Below, in pieces: positions 26,101 to 34,954 of a stretch of 64,000 nucleotides of DNA. The notes under the pieces are model-generated. The model was not told where the DNA came from and made no database searches. It worked only from the letters and a program-made list of their open reading frames with translations. The position numbers and the translations under genes were made by a program. The first letter of the stretch is position 1. Every line of letters begins with the position of its first letter. This DNA is from Chiridota heheva (lineage: Eukaryota; Echinodermata; Holothuroidea; Apodida; Chiridotidae): positions 22,501 through 86,500 of the forward strand of contig JAIGNY010003060.1 of assembly GCA_020152595.1 (NCBI GenBank). The letters run 5' to 3'.

Positions 26101-29100
26101 ACTGAACATATTGTATTTGTAATTAAACACATGCAAATTGAACATATTGTATTTGTAATTAAACACATGCAAACTGAACATATTGTATTTGTAATTAAAC
26201 ACATGCAAACTGAACATATTGTATTTGTAATTAAACACATGCAAACTGAACATATTGTATTTGTAATTAAACACATGCAAATTGAACATATTGTATTTGT
26301 AATTAAACACATGCAAACTGAACATATTGTATTTGTAATTAAACACATGCAAATTGAACATATTGTATTTGTAATTAAACACATGCAAACTGAACATATT
26401 GTATTTGTAATTAAACACATGCAAACTGAACATATTGTATTTGTAATTAAACACATGCAAATTGAACATATTGTATTTGTAATTAAACACATGCAAATTG
26501 AACATATTGTATTTGTAATTAAACACATGCAAACTGAACATATTGTATTTGTAATTAAACACATGCAAATTAAACATATTGTATTTGTAATTTTTCAGGT
26601 GCTCTCCCTCCAGACTTAAGTTACATTGCCCTTGCTCGTCATGGTGGTGAAGATTATCTTTTTGCATTGCTGACTGGGTACTGTGACCCTCCGGCTGGCG
26701 TGGATATCAGAGAAGGTCTTTATTATAACCCGTACTTCCCAGGCCAGGCGATTGGTATGGCACCACCAATCTACAATGAAATAATTGAATATGAAGATGG
26801 TAAGACATTTTTCTTTACTGATTCATATTTCTTTTTGATGTAGTGCATAGATTTGATGGTATAGTGGTGCTGCTGTTTTCTGTGTACATTTTAAACAAAT
26901 CGTTGATGCGTTTATCAGATAAGTGTTTTTAAATTAAACGGGAATAAAGATAATAGGTGCACACGCGCCTTTCTTTTTTACGCGCCTTTCATTTTTTTTC
27001 CTATTATTTAACACTGCGTTTCAATGAAGAGCAGAAATCAGTTTGCTAAACAAATATAGACATTTGATGAATCTTGAAGATTAAAAGCTGAAATTCATGC
27101 TGTTTTCCTTTGATGAATAAGTTTTCACTTTAATTCCAAGTTCAAAGTGTTGCAAATAATACTTTAGGGTAAAAAGTGATTTCCTGAAATTCTATGCTGT
27201 CATTAACTGTTTATACGTTAAGCTAAATCCAAAGCTAAATCCACTTGAGCCATTAGGCTCATTGAGCCAGTGCTTATCCCTGGTTTCCATGGCGCAAGTG
27301 TATTAGAGTGCAATACTTTCCCTGGATGGAATGCCAGTCCATTGCAGATTAACTCCCCAACAGTTCTGGTACTCATTTTACAGCTGAGTGGACTGAAGCA
27401 AGTAGAGTAAAGTATCTTGCTCAAGGACACAATGCAACGCTCACGAGGGAATCAAACTCGGTACCTCTTGAATACGAGCATGACTTTTTAACCACTGAGC
27501 CACTGTACCTGTTTATATGTTAAACAGACTATAAAAAAACAGCCTTTTATGAGGATAAAGTAAAGTGGTAATAACCATATTATAGTATGAAAATCAGTTC
27601 AGTTTCCATCATCTCGTTTTACATAGAAATTGAATGTGAAAGTAAGATCAAGTACTGAAATCAAACTTGGCTGTTTATGAGAAACATATCTTTGGTGTGC
27701 AGATTGATGGTATGGATAAGATTGACCATGGTCAAGATAGCACTGTAACTTACATAAAAGATATTGTGGTTGACTTTGATGCTACTTGGACACTTCATAG
27801 AAGTTGTGATGAATTTTGGCTTCCTAGAAAGCAACTTTATCTACTTCTCAGCTGGCTTTTTTGGTTCCGATACTTATAGCAAAAGAAACCTATGTTTGTT
27901 TTTGGTGCTGATGTCATGAATATTAATTAATAGGCGGGGCTAAATATTAAATTATGTTAACCAGTTTGTAAACACAATATACCTAGAGCTTTGATCAATC
28001 ATCATTTCGGAACTGAAAGGGCTAAGTTTCTGAAATAATAATAATAATGATAAAATAATGTATTTATATAGTAAAAACTCTGCTAAGCATTCAAGTGCAT
28101 TTCACAATAAGATAAAACTAAACAAAGGTAATGTAAAAAAAGTACATTTTTAGCTTAGACTTTAGCAAGCTATGATTGTTAACTAATAAACGAATAATGG
28201 CAGGCACTTCATTCCAATGGGATATGGACCTGCATAATAAAAGCCATGATCACCTAAAATTTTACATTTTGTTTTGGGGATAAAAAGAATTGTCAGAATT
28301 ATTTGAGCGTAGCGAATATCTATTGCTGTGAATGTGATTAGAAAGGTAAGATGGGCATATTTATATCAGGACATGATAACAAAAACAAGTAGTTTAAATT
28401 TAATATGAAATTCAATTCTGAGCCAGTAAAGGGAATTTTAGAGGACCTTTGATGGGATATCAGCAATTCACACTCTTCTACCCAAAAATGTAATATCTTT
28501 GTAATAATTGTAAATGTAAATAGATCTTTAACATTTCTAAGGGAGCTTTAAGTTTATCATGAAATACATTGCATGTATGGCTGTGAATTTTCGTTTAATA
28601 ACCTGAACATTTAAGCGGACAAATTTTAATTTGTTAAAGTTTTAAACTGATCCCCCTCCAAAAAAAAAAAAAACAGACATCAAAGTGTTATAAAAAATTG
28701 AAAATTGATTAGAACTGGTTCTAGTAGGCCTACATTACCATCGCATAACCATCAAAACTTGAGTAGGGACCTTATATAATTCTTCGAATTACCCGTAAGG
28801 CTTGAAAAATAATGATCCATGGCTGGAACGTGCTTTAAACAGATGCAAAAGTAATGTACCAGCAAGTAGATTTGCCATGACTTGCAAGCATTGTGATGTT
28901 TTCAACACCTAATAACCATGCCATACACGTTTCAAAAGTGTGCCACCTTGTACCAGCTATACCGTAGAATAAATATTCCAACCCAGCAATATTCCCAACC
29001 ACGCTGAAATCTCAGAAGCTTTGAAACATTTTTGTTAGTTTATTTTGCAATCTTTTTTTTTTTTTTGAGCAATTGAGCTGACTCATCAGGTAATCTTTGC

Positions 29101-32100
29101 ATTTATTTTGGGTGAAAATAACAATCAAAGCTTTTCTGTCCGTGAATTTCTTGGTCAGTTTTATGACTTGTAAACAGGTGTTAATGGTAATGCAGATTTA
29201 TGCCTAACAATGTTGTTAATCAGGCCTAAGCCTCCACATCGAGTAGCTATAAATTCGGCAAAACAAATTGAAATATAGCCCCATTCATAGCTAATTAGTG
29301 CGAATTTTAACTCATGCCTTAAAAGGGATTAGATGCATTGTAGATTGCATGTAACGTTTGAATTGTAAAAGTCATTGAATACAAGTTTTGTGTGTGTTTG
29401 AATTGTAATTGATTTTCAATGGCAAGTGTGAATCGTGAACGTTTAGACTTTTGGGAGGATTAGACTAAACGTTCAATCAAAGGTTTGTTTGTTTAAACGT
29501 TTACACGTGTATTCCTCACAGCCCTAATACATTGTACAAATGGTTGTAGATTTGATTATAATTTTCAACACCTTTGTTGTCAAATAGGTACGCCAGCAAC
29601 TATGGGACAGGTTGCCAAAGATGTGTCAACGTTCTTGAGATGGGCAGCAGAGCCCGAACATGACGAACGGAAAAGGATGGGCCTTAAGGTAGTACACTTC
29701 TATTAGATACTTCTCTGAACTTCTTTTTTTTTTAAGCAAATAAATTATTAAACTAGAATTATAACACTCTGCAGAGCGTATACTTCTACCCCTGTTTATT
29801 CCCCACTGGAATACAATCTACCTCAGAAACCCTCGACCCACCAAGTTATAACCCCAAACAATCTCTTTCTCACTTTTGATATGTATTGCTAATTACATTC
29901 TAAACACTTGAGGATCATCACTGGTGATCATTGTTTTCAGTGTAATTCAGGCTAAGCATTCATTGTTGGAGCTCTATACAAGGTAGATTCACATTCCATC
30001 ATTTTCATTCATGGCAGAAACCAATTGTTTTCATTGATACCAGAGACCACTTTACTTGATTTTCTTTGAGTCCAGAAAATTCATTGTATGGCTGTACTTT
30101 AATGGCATGAGTTGATTATTCAGCACATTCCATTGAAAAGTTTCAACTAAGTGTTGATAAATCTTGCCCTAAAATATCCCCACCCCTCCATTTTTGCCCT
30201 TCCCCTATTCCAATATGTTCCTTAAGCAGGAACAAAACCACACACCAAATTTGATCCAAACCCAGTCATCAGTTCTTAAGATATCTTAATTACAGACTAA
30301 ATGTCCCCACCCCCCATTTGCACTCTTTTCCTGTTCCAATATGTCTCAAAATTATAATCACTTCTTCCTTAAGCAGTTACAAAACCACACAACAAATCTA
30401 ATCCAAAACCAATCATTAGTTCTTGAGATATCTTGATGACTGACAAAAGACAAATTCCTTAAAATGTCCCCACCCCTCCATTTGCACCCTTCCCCTGTTC
30501 CAATATGTCCCAAATTGTTCGCTCTTTGTCCTTAGGTAGTAGCAAAACTACACACCAATTTTTATCAGAATCCAATCATCAGTTCTTAGATATCTTGTTG
30601 ACAAACAAACTGTCAAACGTCGGGCGAAAGCATAACCTCTGTCCAACTTCGTTGGTGGAGGTAACAAACGGCAAATAAATTTATCAGTTTATTTTATGTT
30701 CTAAAATATTTTTCATTTAAAATAGTAAATTCTGAAATCTATTTTATTTAGTGCTTTTAGCTATAAGCTTTGCATTGAAGGTCATAGTTCAGAACTAAAG
30801 GGTCTATGAGCAAATGGGGGATTGTGTTTAACCCAAGCTAATGGGATAACCCAAGCTAATAGGATAACCCAAGCTAATAGGTTAGCCCAAGCTAATAAGA
30901 TATCCCAAGCTAGTAGGATAACCCAAGCTAATAGGATAACCCAAACTAATAGGATAACCCAAGCTAATAGGATAACCCAAGCTAATAGGTTAACCCAAGC
31001 TAATAGGATAACCCAAGCTAATAGGATAACCCAAGCTAATGGAATAACCTAAGCTAATGGGATCACCCAAGCTAATGGGATTACCCAAGCTAATGGGATA
31101 ACCCAAGCTAATAGGATAACCCAAGCTAATAGGATAACCCAAGCTAATAGGATAACCCAAGCTAATAGGATAACCCAAGCTAATAGGATAACCCAAGCTA
31201 AATAGGATAACCCAAGCTAATAGGATAACCCAAGCTAATAGGATAACCCAAGCTAATAGGATAACCCAAGCTAATAGGATAACCCAAGCTAATAGGATAA
31301 CCCAAGCTATTAGGATAACCCAAGCTATTAGGATAACCCAAGCTAGTAGGATAACCCAAGCTAATAGGATAACCCAAGCTAATAGGATAACCCAAGCTAA
31401 TAGGATAACCCAAGCTAATAGGATAACCCAAGCTAATAGGATAACCCAAGCTAATAGGATGACCCAAGCTAAATAGGATGACCCAAGCTAAATAGGATGA
31501 CCCAAGCTAAATAGGATAACCCAAGCTAATAGGATAACCCAAGCTAATAGGATAACCCAAGCTTATAGGATAACGCAAGCTAATAGGATAACCCAAGCTA
31601 ATAGGATAGCCCAACCTAATAGGATATCTCAAGCTAATAGGATAACCCAAGCTAATAGGATATTTATTTTTATACTTTTGGTGCTCGTGTATATTGCATT
31701 TTATTATCTAATTTTTGATGTATTCCTTTATCTGTTTATCATTCTCCTTTCATCATTTTATTGTTTGAATTGAATTGAATTGAACCCTTATAACTCCCAG
31801 GATGTTCAAACCGTGACTGCAATTATTCAGAACTTTTTTTTTCTTCAAAATTATTTTCACAACTTTACTTTCGTTTTCTATCACTACAAGTTTGGTTTAT
31901 ATGAATGCTAAGACAATAAACTTCCTAATGAAAAAGTCAAAACAAAGAAAAAATTGACATAAATTTGCAAACGTATGTAAAATTAAATAAAAATTGCTCA
32001 ATTTTTTGAGCTTGTATTATTTCCTTGTGAATAATAAAAATGAAGGATTTTTTTTACATATGTAGATTGTTTGTGAAATTTGCTTTCCATCAATACCAGT

Positions 32101-33235
32101 CAAAAAATATAAATTCAAAGCAAAACGTGCAAAAACAATTGAAATAATCACCTTGTAATTGCTCACGTAAAAACAAAGCGGCGCATCCGGCTTGTTTTAC
32201 GAACCCAGGTCGTACACGTGAACTTCCTGCATGCTACCGCTACACCAAACTGCCTATGACTAGAGTGGATTTGTTTTAAAACATATTTCGGTCTGGAAAA
32301 AGAGGGGGTAGTTGCTCTCTTTTTTAAATTAAAAATGTGTCAAATTCTGATTCTTAAAGGTGTTTTTTGCATAGAGCAGTTGTATTGCGATCGGTAACTA
32401 CGATTTTTGTAAAAAATTGGTCTCAAAAAGGCTAAGAATCATGAAATATTGCACAAAAATTGCCAAAAGAAAGATATTGATGATAGGGGCAGTCAAAATT
32501 TGACCAGAATTGGATGCATTGATGTCTTGGAAGTTTCTGATAGGTTTTCAGGCAAAAAAAAAAAGGTCTGCAAGTAAAGTTTTTAGAAAAAAAAAAAATC
32601 GTTTTTCTGTTAAATTTTGTGCATTTTATCTATTTTGTTTCTCAAAATCATAACCCCCATTGTTTCTTAAATCTCATAACCCCTTTCAAAAAGTTACATT
32701 TTACGAAAGCACTATTCAAGCTCTTTCAAATGATACCAGAATCATTGCTGTGGGCCTGTTTGACGTAGCAGAATAATTTTTTGAAAAATGCATGTACAAA
32801 TTGGTAGTGCCACGACTGATCGAGATTCTAAGGGTTAAGCCAAGTGAGATTTCTGTTTAATTTGCGGGTCCTGTGTTCAACCAGGTATATGTGTTAGTCT
32901 ACTGAAAATGTCATTTGCACAAGTAGCCACTGGAACAACCGCCTATTCTTGAAATTACTGTGAAGTAAAATAGTTCATTTCCTGCATCAACTTTCCAGGA
33001 GATAAGCTTGCACAAGTAGATTCCCTCGATTTACTCAGTGTCAGAAAACATCATATTGCTCTAGGCTTGATGTGGAGAGAAGAGTCAAGTTTTATAGCTC
33101 ACTCTTTTGTTTTTCTTTTCCACACAGATGTTGGTAATCATGAGCATGCTCATGGCAGGATGCTATTACCTGAAAAGGCACAAGTGGTCAGCTCTAAAAT
33201 CAAGAAAAATAGTATATCGTGCTCCATCTAATTAA
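5082..33235 (+). CDS. CYC1: cytochrome c1, haem protein subunit of complex III (7 coding exons)
   Basis: Cytochrome c1 passes electrons from the Rieske protein to cytochrome c. It is anchored in the mitochondrial inner membrane facing the intermembrane space. Joining 5082-5114, 6120-6268, 10155-10281, 17474-17591, 26599-26799, 29588-29688 and 33128-33235 gives 278 residues with consistent phases and GT-AG borders. Visible landmarks are a basic, hydrophobic presequence (1-36), haem motif CAACH (C73, C76, H77), the [13 protein letters not shown] block, [27 protein letters not shown] with the expected axial Met196, [11 protein letters not shown], and a C-terminal anchor (about 244-258) ending [12 protein letters not shown]. 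Vertebrate precursors have about 325 residues. The difference is in the presequence, and an acceptor at 5070-5071 implies an upstream exon, so the ATG at 5082 may not be the true start. All introns are large and repeat-filled; TMEM67 converges from the right. Confidence 0.96.
6120..6268 (+). CDS. CYC1: CYC1 exon: presequence end and mature N-terminus
   Basis: 149 nt, phase 0 in and 2 nt out, between TTCTTGTAG and GTACAG. It encodes the hydrophobic, Gly/Ala/Val-rich sorting stretch ([16 protein letters not shown]), then the start of the mature protein ([12 protein letters not shown]) and SLDHA. Confidence 0.95.
6470..7400. repeat. diverged tandem repeats of about 178 bp with Oct/Sox-like core
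   Basis: Three clear units (near 6500-6620, 6675-6795 and 6845-6960) share GTTGTGTGTGCAT, TTAGCTTATTTGCATAACAA and ACTTGGCATAGGG blocks. One or two more diverged units follow to about 7400. ATTTGCATAACAATG is exact at 6598-6612, 6774-6788 and 6937-6951, with variants at 7218 and near 7370. The repeats lie in CYC1 intron 2. Confidence 0.8.
7680..7885. repeat. 22-bp minisatellite, about 8 diverged units
   Basis: Unit approximately GGCATGTGGAACAGGGTGGG plus TT, with substitutions accumulating toward both ends. The open frames it creates on both strands are by-products of the repeat. Confidence 0.8.
8351..8765 (-). mobile_element. tRNA-derived SINE, family 1, copy 1
   Basis: Read on the - strand, the head at 8765 starts GGGAGGCAGGTAGCTCAGTC, an A-box-like tRNA head. 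About 40 bp later comes a diverged B box (GGTTCAATCC). The body and tail extend to about 8351. Near-identical copies lie at 61321-61735 and, internally deleted, at 34749-34954. Located in CYC1 intron 2. Confidence 0.8.
10155..10281 (+). CDS. CYC1: CYC1 exon with haem-c motif
   Basis: 127 nt, completing a split serine codon at its start and ending phase 0 at GTATGT. It encodes [11 protein letters not shown], then CAACH, the covalent haem attachment motif (CxxCH), then [13 protein letters not shown] and a Glu-rich helix [10 protein letters not shown], as expected for cytochrome c1. Confidence 0.97.
11967..13328 (+). pseudogene. LINE copy 1 ORF1 (gag-like, CCHC zinc knuckles), frameshifted
   Basis: The recognisable protein contains an [13 protein letters not shown]-type segment, an [17 protein letters not shown] stretch and an [10 protein letters not shown] knuckle near 12530. 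[15 protein letters not shown] and [13 protein letters not shown] knuckles follow to about 12690. The C-terminus is Pro/Thr/Asn/Gln-rich. Such ORF1 proteins bind the element RNA. The frame is broken after the KKF position (about 12110), near 12365 and at other points. The nearest ATG (11967) opens a frame that stops within 20 codons. The stop at 13326-13328 matches copy 2. Confidence 0.85.
13061..13178 (+). repeat. CAACAAACC-like simple repeat in LINE ORF1 C-terminus (expanded)
   Basis: A run of AACAAACCAACAAACAACC-like units encoding Asn/Gln/Lys/Pro-rich peptide. It is longer than the matching segment of copy 2 (19262-19332), so it has changed length since the copies separated. Confidence 0.75.
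13343..16959 (+). pseudogene. LINE copy 1 ORF2 (EN-RT-RNase H), frameshifted
   Basis: The endonuclease domain (about 13380-14000) shows QWNIRSL, QETFL, GDFNAH and GSDHYPL in shifting frames. The RT domain (about 14880-15700) keeps [11 protein letters not shown] and [12 protein letters not shown], but a one-base loss near 15352 breaks the YVDD active-site region. The RNase H domain (about 16240-16620) is intact, with YTDGS, AEAKA, FSDSKA and [11 protein letters not shown]. The frame open from 15115 to 16959 covers the thumb, RNase H and part of the tail. The C-terminal Cys/His region seen in copy 2 is frameshifted here. Confidence 0.88.
17474..17591 (+). CDS. CYC1: CYC1 exon 4, isolated between two LINE copies
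   Basis: 118 nt between TTGTAG and GTGAGA, phase 0 in and 1 nt out. It encodes [20 protein letters not shown] then [19 protein letters not shown], matching the conserved DGPNExGxxFxRPGKLxDYFPxPYxN block of cytochrome c1. It lies 238 bp after the end of one LINE copy and 286 bp before the start of the next. Confidence 0.97.
18147..19496 (+). pseudogene. LINE copy 2 ORF1, frameshifted
   Basis: The N-terminal and central domain is open from 18254 to 18778. The knuckle region and Pro-rich tail are open in another frame from 18732 to 19496. The break between them is an A-run expansion (18737-18748) inside the first CCHC knuckle. [14 protein letters not shown] and [12 protein letters not shown] are intact. 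The tail has a [16 protein letters not shown]-like segment. The ATG at 18147 is out of frame with the body, as in copy 1. Confidence 0.85.
19511..23128 (+). pseudogene. LINE copy 2 ORF2 (EN-RT-RNase H), frameshifted
   Basis: The N-terminal 333 codons (19511-20512) are open and carry an apurinic-type endonuclease with [30 protein letters not shown] and GSDHYPL. The RT follows with breaks. [12 protein letters not shown] is at 21218-21252 and YVDDFTIFY, the catalytic Asp pair, is intact at about 21484-21510. RNase H (22375-22740) keeps YTDGS, AEARA, FSDSKA and [12 protein letters not shown] terminal [20 protein letters not shown] zinc-finger-like motif (about 22987-23046) is typical of this LINE group. 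Confidence 0.88.
23414..24477 (+). mobile_element. TTAA-flanked non-autonomous DNA element A (piggyBac-like MITE)
   Basis: Flanked by TTAA at 23414-23417 and 24474-24477. The left end reads CCCTTACTCTACCA and the right end is its inverted complement with one extra base. TTAA targets and CCCTT-type ends are typical of piggyBac. There is no transposase ORF in about 1.06 kb. A related inverted element lies at 31785-32834; both share the GGTATCATTT-AAAG-CTTG block and an internal tRNA-like module. Inserted 48 bp after LINE copy 2. Confidence 0.7.
24001..24075 (+). other. tRNA-like module inside element A
   Basis: A-box-like TGGTGCAGAGG, a possible anticodon arm around CTAGCACACGAGTGCTCC, and a B-box-like CCGGGTTTGAGTC in tRNA-like spacing, followed by GGTCAT-type acceptor remnants. 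I do not see a perfect cloverleaf, so this is probably a relic rather than a functional tRNA. Confidence 0.45.
24478..25190. other. CYC1 intron 4, no feature recognised
   Basis: AT-rich sequence between element A and the 36-bp minisatellite. I see no coding or structured element here. Confidence 0.5.
25191..26592. repeat. 36-bp minisatellite, about 39 units, ending at CYC1 exon 5 acceptor
   Basis: The unit is exactly 12 codons long, so it makes open frames of about 475 codons on both strands (peptide unit [12 protein letters not shown] on +). Variation is almost confined to one or two positions: GCAAATTG, GCAAACTG or GCTAATTG. The last unit runs into TTTTTCAG, the acceptor of CYC1 exon 5 at 26598. 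The codon-like period is a consequence of the unit length, not evidence of coding. Confidence 0.95.
26599..26799 (+). CDS. CYC1: CYC1 exon 5 with axial methionine
   Basis: 201 nt, the largest exon. It completes a split Gly codon, then encodes [19 protein letters not shown], a GYCDPPAG segment, [20 protein letters not shown] and YNEIIEYED. Met196 in GMAPP is at the position of the sixth haem ligand in cytochrome c1. Donor GTAAGA. Confidence 0.97.
27221..27509 (-). mobile_element. tRNA-derived SINE, family 2, copy 1
   Basis: On the - strand the head has A-box-like AGTGGCTCAGTGGTTAAAA and, after 30-40 bp, B-box-like GAGTTTGATTCCC. The body includes TTGTGTCCTTGAGCAAG and ends with a GAGCCTAATGGCTC palindrome-like segment. 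A second copy is at 55800-56073. Located in CYC1 intron 5. Confidence 0.75.
27520..29587. other. rest of CYC1 intron 5, no gene recognised
   Basis: AT-rich intronic sequence with no coding signal that I can support. One 70-codon open stretch (27667-27879) has no recognisable similarity. Confidence 0.5.
29588..29688 (+). CDS. CYC1: CYC1 exon 6
   Basis: 101 nt completing a split Gly codon and ending phase 0 at GTAGTA. It encodes [20 protein letters not shown] then [13 protein letters not shown], a very conserved block that precedes the membrane anchor in cytochrome c1. Confidence 0.97.
30165..30662. repeat. three tandem copies of a roughly 150-170-bp unit
   Basis: Each unit has CCCCACCCCTCCATTTG, CCCTGTTCCAATATGT, an AARCCACACACCAA segment and CAGTTCTTAAGATATCTT. 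The series ends with a GTCGGGCGAAAGCATAACCTC and GGTGGAGGTAA tail, so it looks like the end of a dispersed interspersed repeat. Located in CYC1 intron 6. Confidence 0.7.
30830..31662. repeat. 18-bp minisatellite, about 46 units
   Basis: Unit AACCCAAGCTAATAGGAT. Units near 31460-31510 carry an extra A (GCTAAATAGGATG), which shifts frame and shows a local subfamily. Located in CYC1 intron 6. Confidence 0.95.
31785..32834 (-). mobile_element. TTAA-type non-autonomous element B, inverted relative of element A
   Basis: About 1.05 kb, nearly the same length as element A. The right boundary read in reverse is TTAA then CCCTTAGAATC. The left boundary is CCCTTATAAC preceded by TGAA. The reverse complement of 32718-32748 matches 23516-23545 of element A (GGTATCATTT-AAAG-CTTG). 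Both have a tRNA-like module about 575 bp from the corresponding end. Ends are more decayed than in A. Confidence 0.55.
32187..32265 (-). other. tRNA-like module inside element B
   Basis: On the - strand there is TGGTGTAGCGGTAGCATG (A-box-like) and CCTGGGTTCGTAAAAC (B-box-like), about the spacing of a tRNA gene. The same module type sits at the equivalent place in element A. Confidence 0.5.
33128..33235 (+). CDS. CYC1: CYC1 last coding exon (membrane anchor)
   Basis: Starts after CACACAG and ends at TAA (33233-33235). It encodes [15 protein letters not shown] then [20 protein letters not shown], i.e. the single transmembrane helix and the short basic matrix tail that close cytochrome c1. Confidence 0.97.
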   Translation: MLVIMSMLMAGCYYLKRHKWSALKSRKIVYRAPSN

Positions 33236-33795
33236 CCCCCCCACAATCGGAGATAGACCAAATTTTTGGAATCAGAACAACCCAAGGATTCACTAATTAA
33301 TATGAACTTCAAAGAGCTTGAAGGAGATGGACATATAGATGTTTGAGGATTTGCTCTCTAGTGAGGTGCTATTTGCACGTGTTGTGTCAACAACACTCAG
33401 ATTTTATCTCTTTTTGTTTCCTATTTGCATGTTACAAAGAGTTTGGAACAATGAACATTTAGGGTTTATCATATGCATTTTAATTGTATAAGTGAAGTTT
33501 GAAGTAATTACGGTTATTTATTGTCTCTGTCTTGGTGTTCAAAGTAACTGTCATGGCCTAGAATTTTAATGATTCATTCTTTGTGTGATCTAGAAGTCAC
33601 AACTTTATAGGAGTTAAGCGGTCCTTTGGTTTTCAACTTCATGGAGGACTGCAAACTTTTAAAAAGCTGAATCAAATCTCACTCAAATTTATCAAAGATT
33701 AGCAACTTATCTTGTTGCTCTGTGTTGTGACATACATGCTGGAGCCTTTCATTATTTATTGTTTGCTGATGAATTTACTCTACAGCTTCATATCT
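33236..33795 (+). other. CYC1 proximal 3' UTR
   Basis: Non-coding sequence after the stop. I find no AATAAA or ATTAAA here. The first AATAAA on this strand is near 35551, downstream of a minisatellite and a SINE. Confidence 0.5.
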
Positions 33796-34621
33796 CAACC
33801 TGGCATGCAGGGCTCAACCTGGCATGAAGGGCTCAACCTGGCATGAAGGGCTCAACCTGGCATGCAGGGCTCAACCTGGCATGCAGGGCTCAACCTGGCA
33901 TGCAGGGCTCAACCTAACATGCAGGGCTCAACCTGGCATGCAGGGCTTAACCTGGCATGCAGGGCTCAACCTGGCATGCAGGGCATAACCTGGCACGCAG
34001 GGCTTAACCTGGCACGCAGGGCTGAACCTGGCACGCAGGACTCAACTTGGCATGCAGGGCTCAACCTGGCACGCAGGGCTCAACCTGGCACGCAGGGCTC
34101 AACCTGGCACGCAGGGCTCAACCTGGCACGCAGGGCTCAACCTGGCACGCAGGGCTCAACCTGGCACGCAGGGCTCAACCTGGCACGCAGGGCTCAACCT
34201 GGCACGCAGGGCTCAACCTGGCACGCAGGGCTCAACCTGGCACGCAGGGCTCAACCTGGCACGCAGGGCTCAACCTGGCACGCAGGGCTCAACCTGGCAC
34301 GCAGGGCTCAACCTGGCACGCAGGGCTCAACCTGGCACGCAGGGCTCAACCTGGCACCAGGGGCACGCAGGGCTCAACCTGGCACGCAGGGCTCAACCTG
34401 GCACGCAGGGCTCAACCTGGCACGCAGGGTTCAACCTGGCACGCAGGGTTCAACCTGGCACGCAGGGTTCAACCTGGCACGCAGGGTTCAACCTGGCATG
34501 CAGGGTTCAACCTGGCATGCAGGGTTCAACCTGGCATGCAGGGTTCAACCTGGCATGCAGGGTTCAACCTGGCATGCAGGGTTCAACCTGGTATGCAGGG
34601 TTCAACCTGGTATGCAGGGCT
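33796..34621. repeat. 19-bp minisatellite, about 43 units, downstream of CYC1
   Basis: Unit CAACCTGGCACGCAGGGCT with CAT/CAC and GGCT/GGTT variants grouped in blocks. The start and end have GCATGCAGG units and the middle has GCACGCAGG units. Because 19 is not a multiple of 3, all forward frames stay open (about 190-250 codons); this is not evidence of coding. One interrupted unit occurs near 34350-34370. Confidence 0.95.
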
Positions 34622-34748
34622 AAGGTGATCATTAGTTCAGTAAAAAACATTTTAGTTCATGTACAAGACAAGGTAATGATGTGGTAATAGAAAGTTGGGA
34701 GAGGTGGCTATGAACTCTCCCCTACCCTGTAATTCATACTTTTGTATT

Positions 34749-34954
34749 TGTATTGCACTTTTAGGCATATGCCAAGGAAAGCACACGATGTCACAATGAC
34801 TTGTTTTAAGTGTGTACCCGATGAATTTGCCAGGATGGAAAGTGGATGAACACTGGGTTAAATTTAAATCGCTGGTTAAATCGCCATTGGACTCAAACCT
34901 ATGATCTCCAGAACCTCAGTCGTACGCTCAGCCAACTGAGCTATCTGCCTCCCT
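34749..34954 (-). mobile_element. tRNA-derived SINE, family 1, copy 2 (internally deleted)
   Basis: Same ends as the copies at 8351-8765 and 61321-61735, but about 200 bp of the middle is missing. The break joins two GGTTAA sites present in the full copies. The A box is readable as CTCAGTTGGCTGAGC on the - strand. Confidence 0.8.

Noticed and set aside
25134-26667. Open frames of 474-476 codons on both strands, made of 12-residue repeats
   Set aside because: They coincide exactly with the 36-bp minisatellite. Because the unit is a multiple of 3 without stops in several frames, open frames arise automatically. The array is intronic in CYC1.
33862-34687. Three overlapping forward frames of 193-253 codons with 19-residue repeats
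   Set aside because: A 19-bp unit read in three frames gives this pattern. It follows the CYC1 stop and has no other coding feature.
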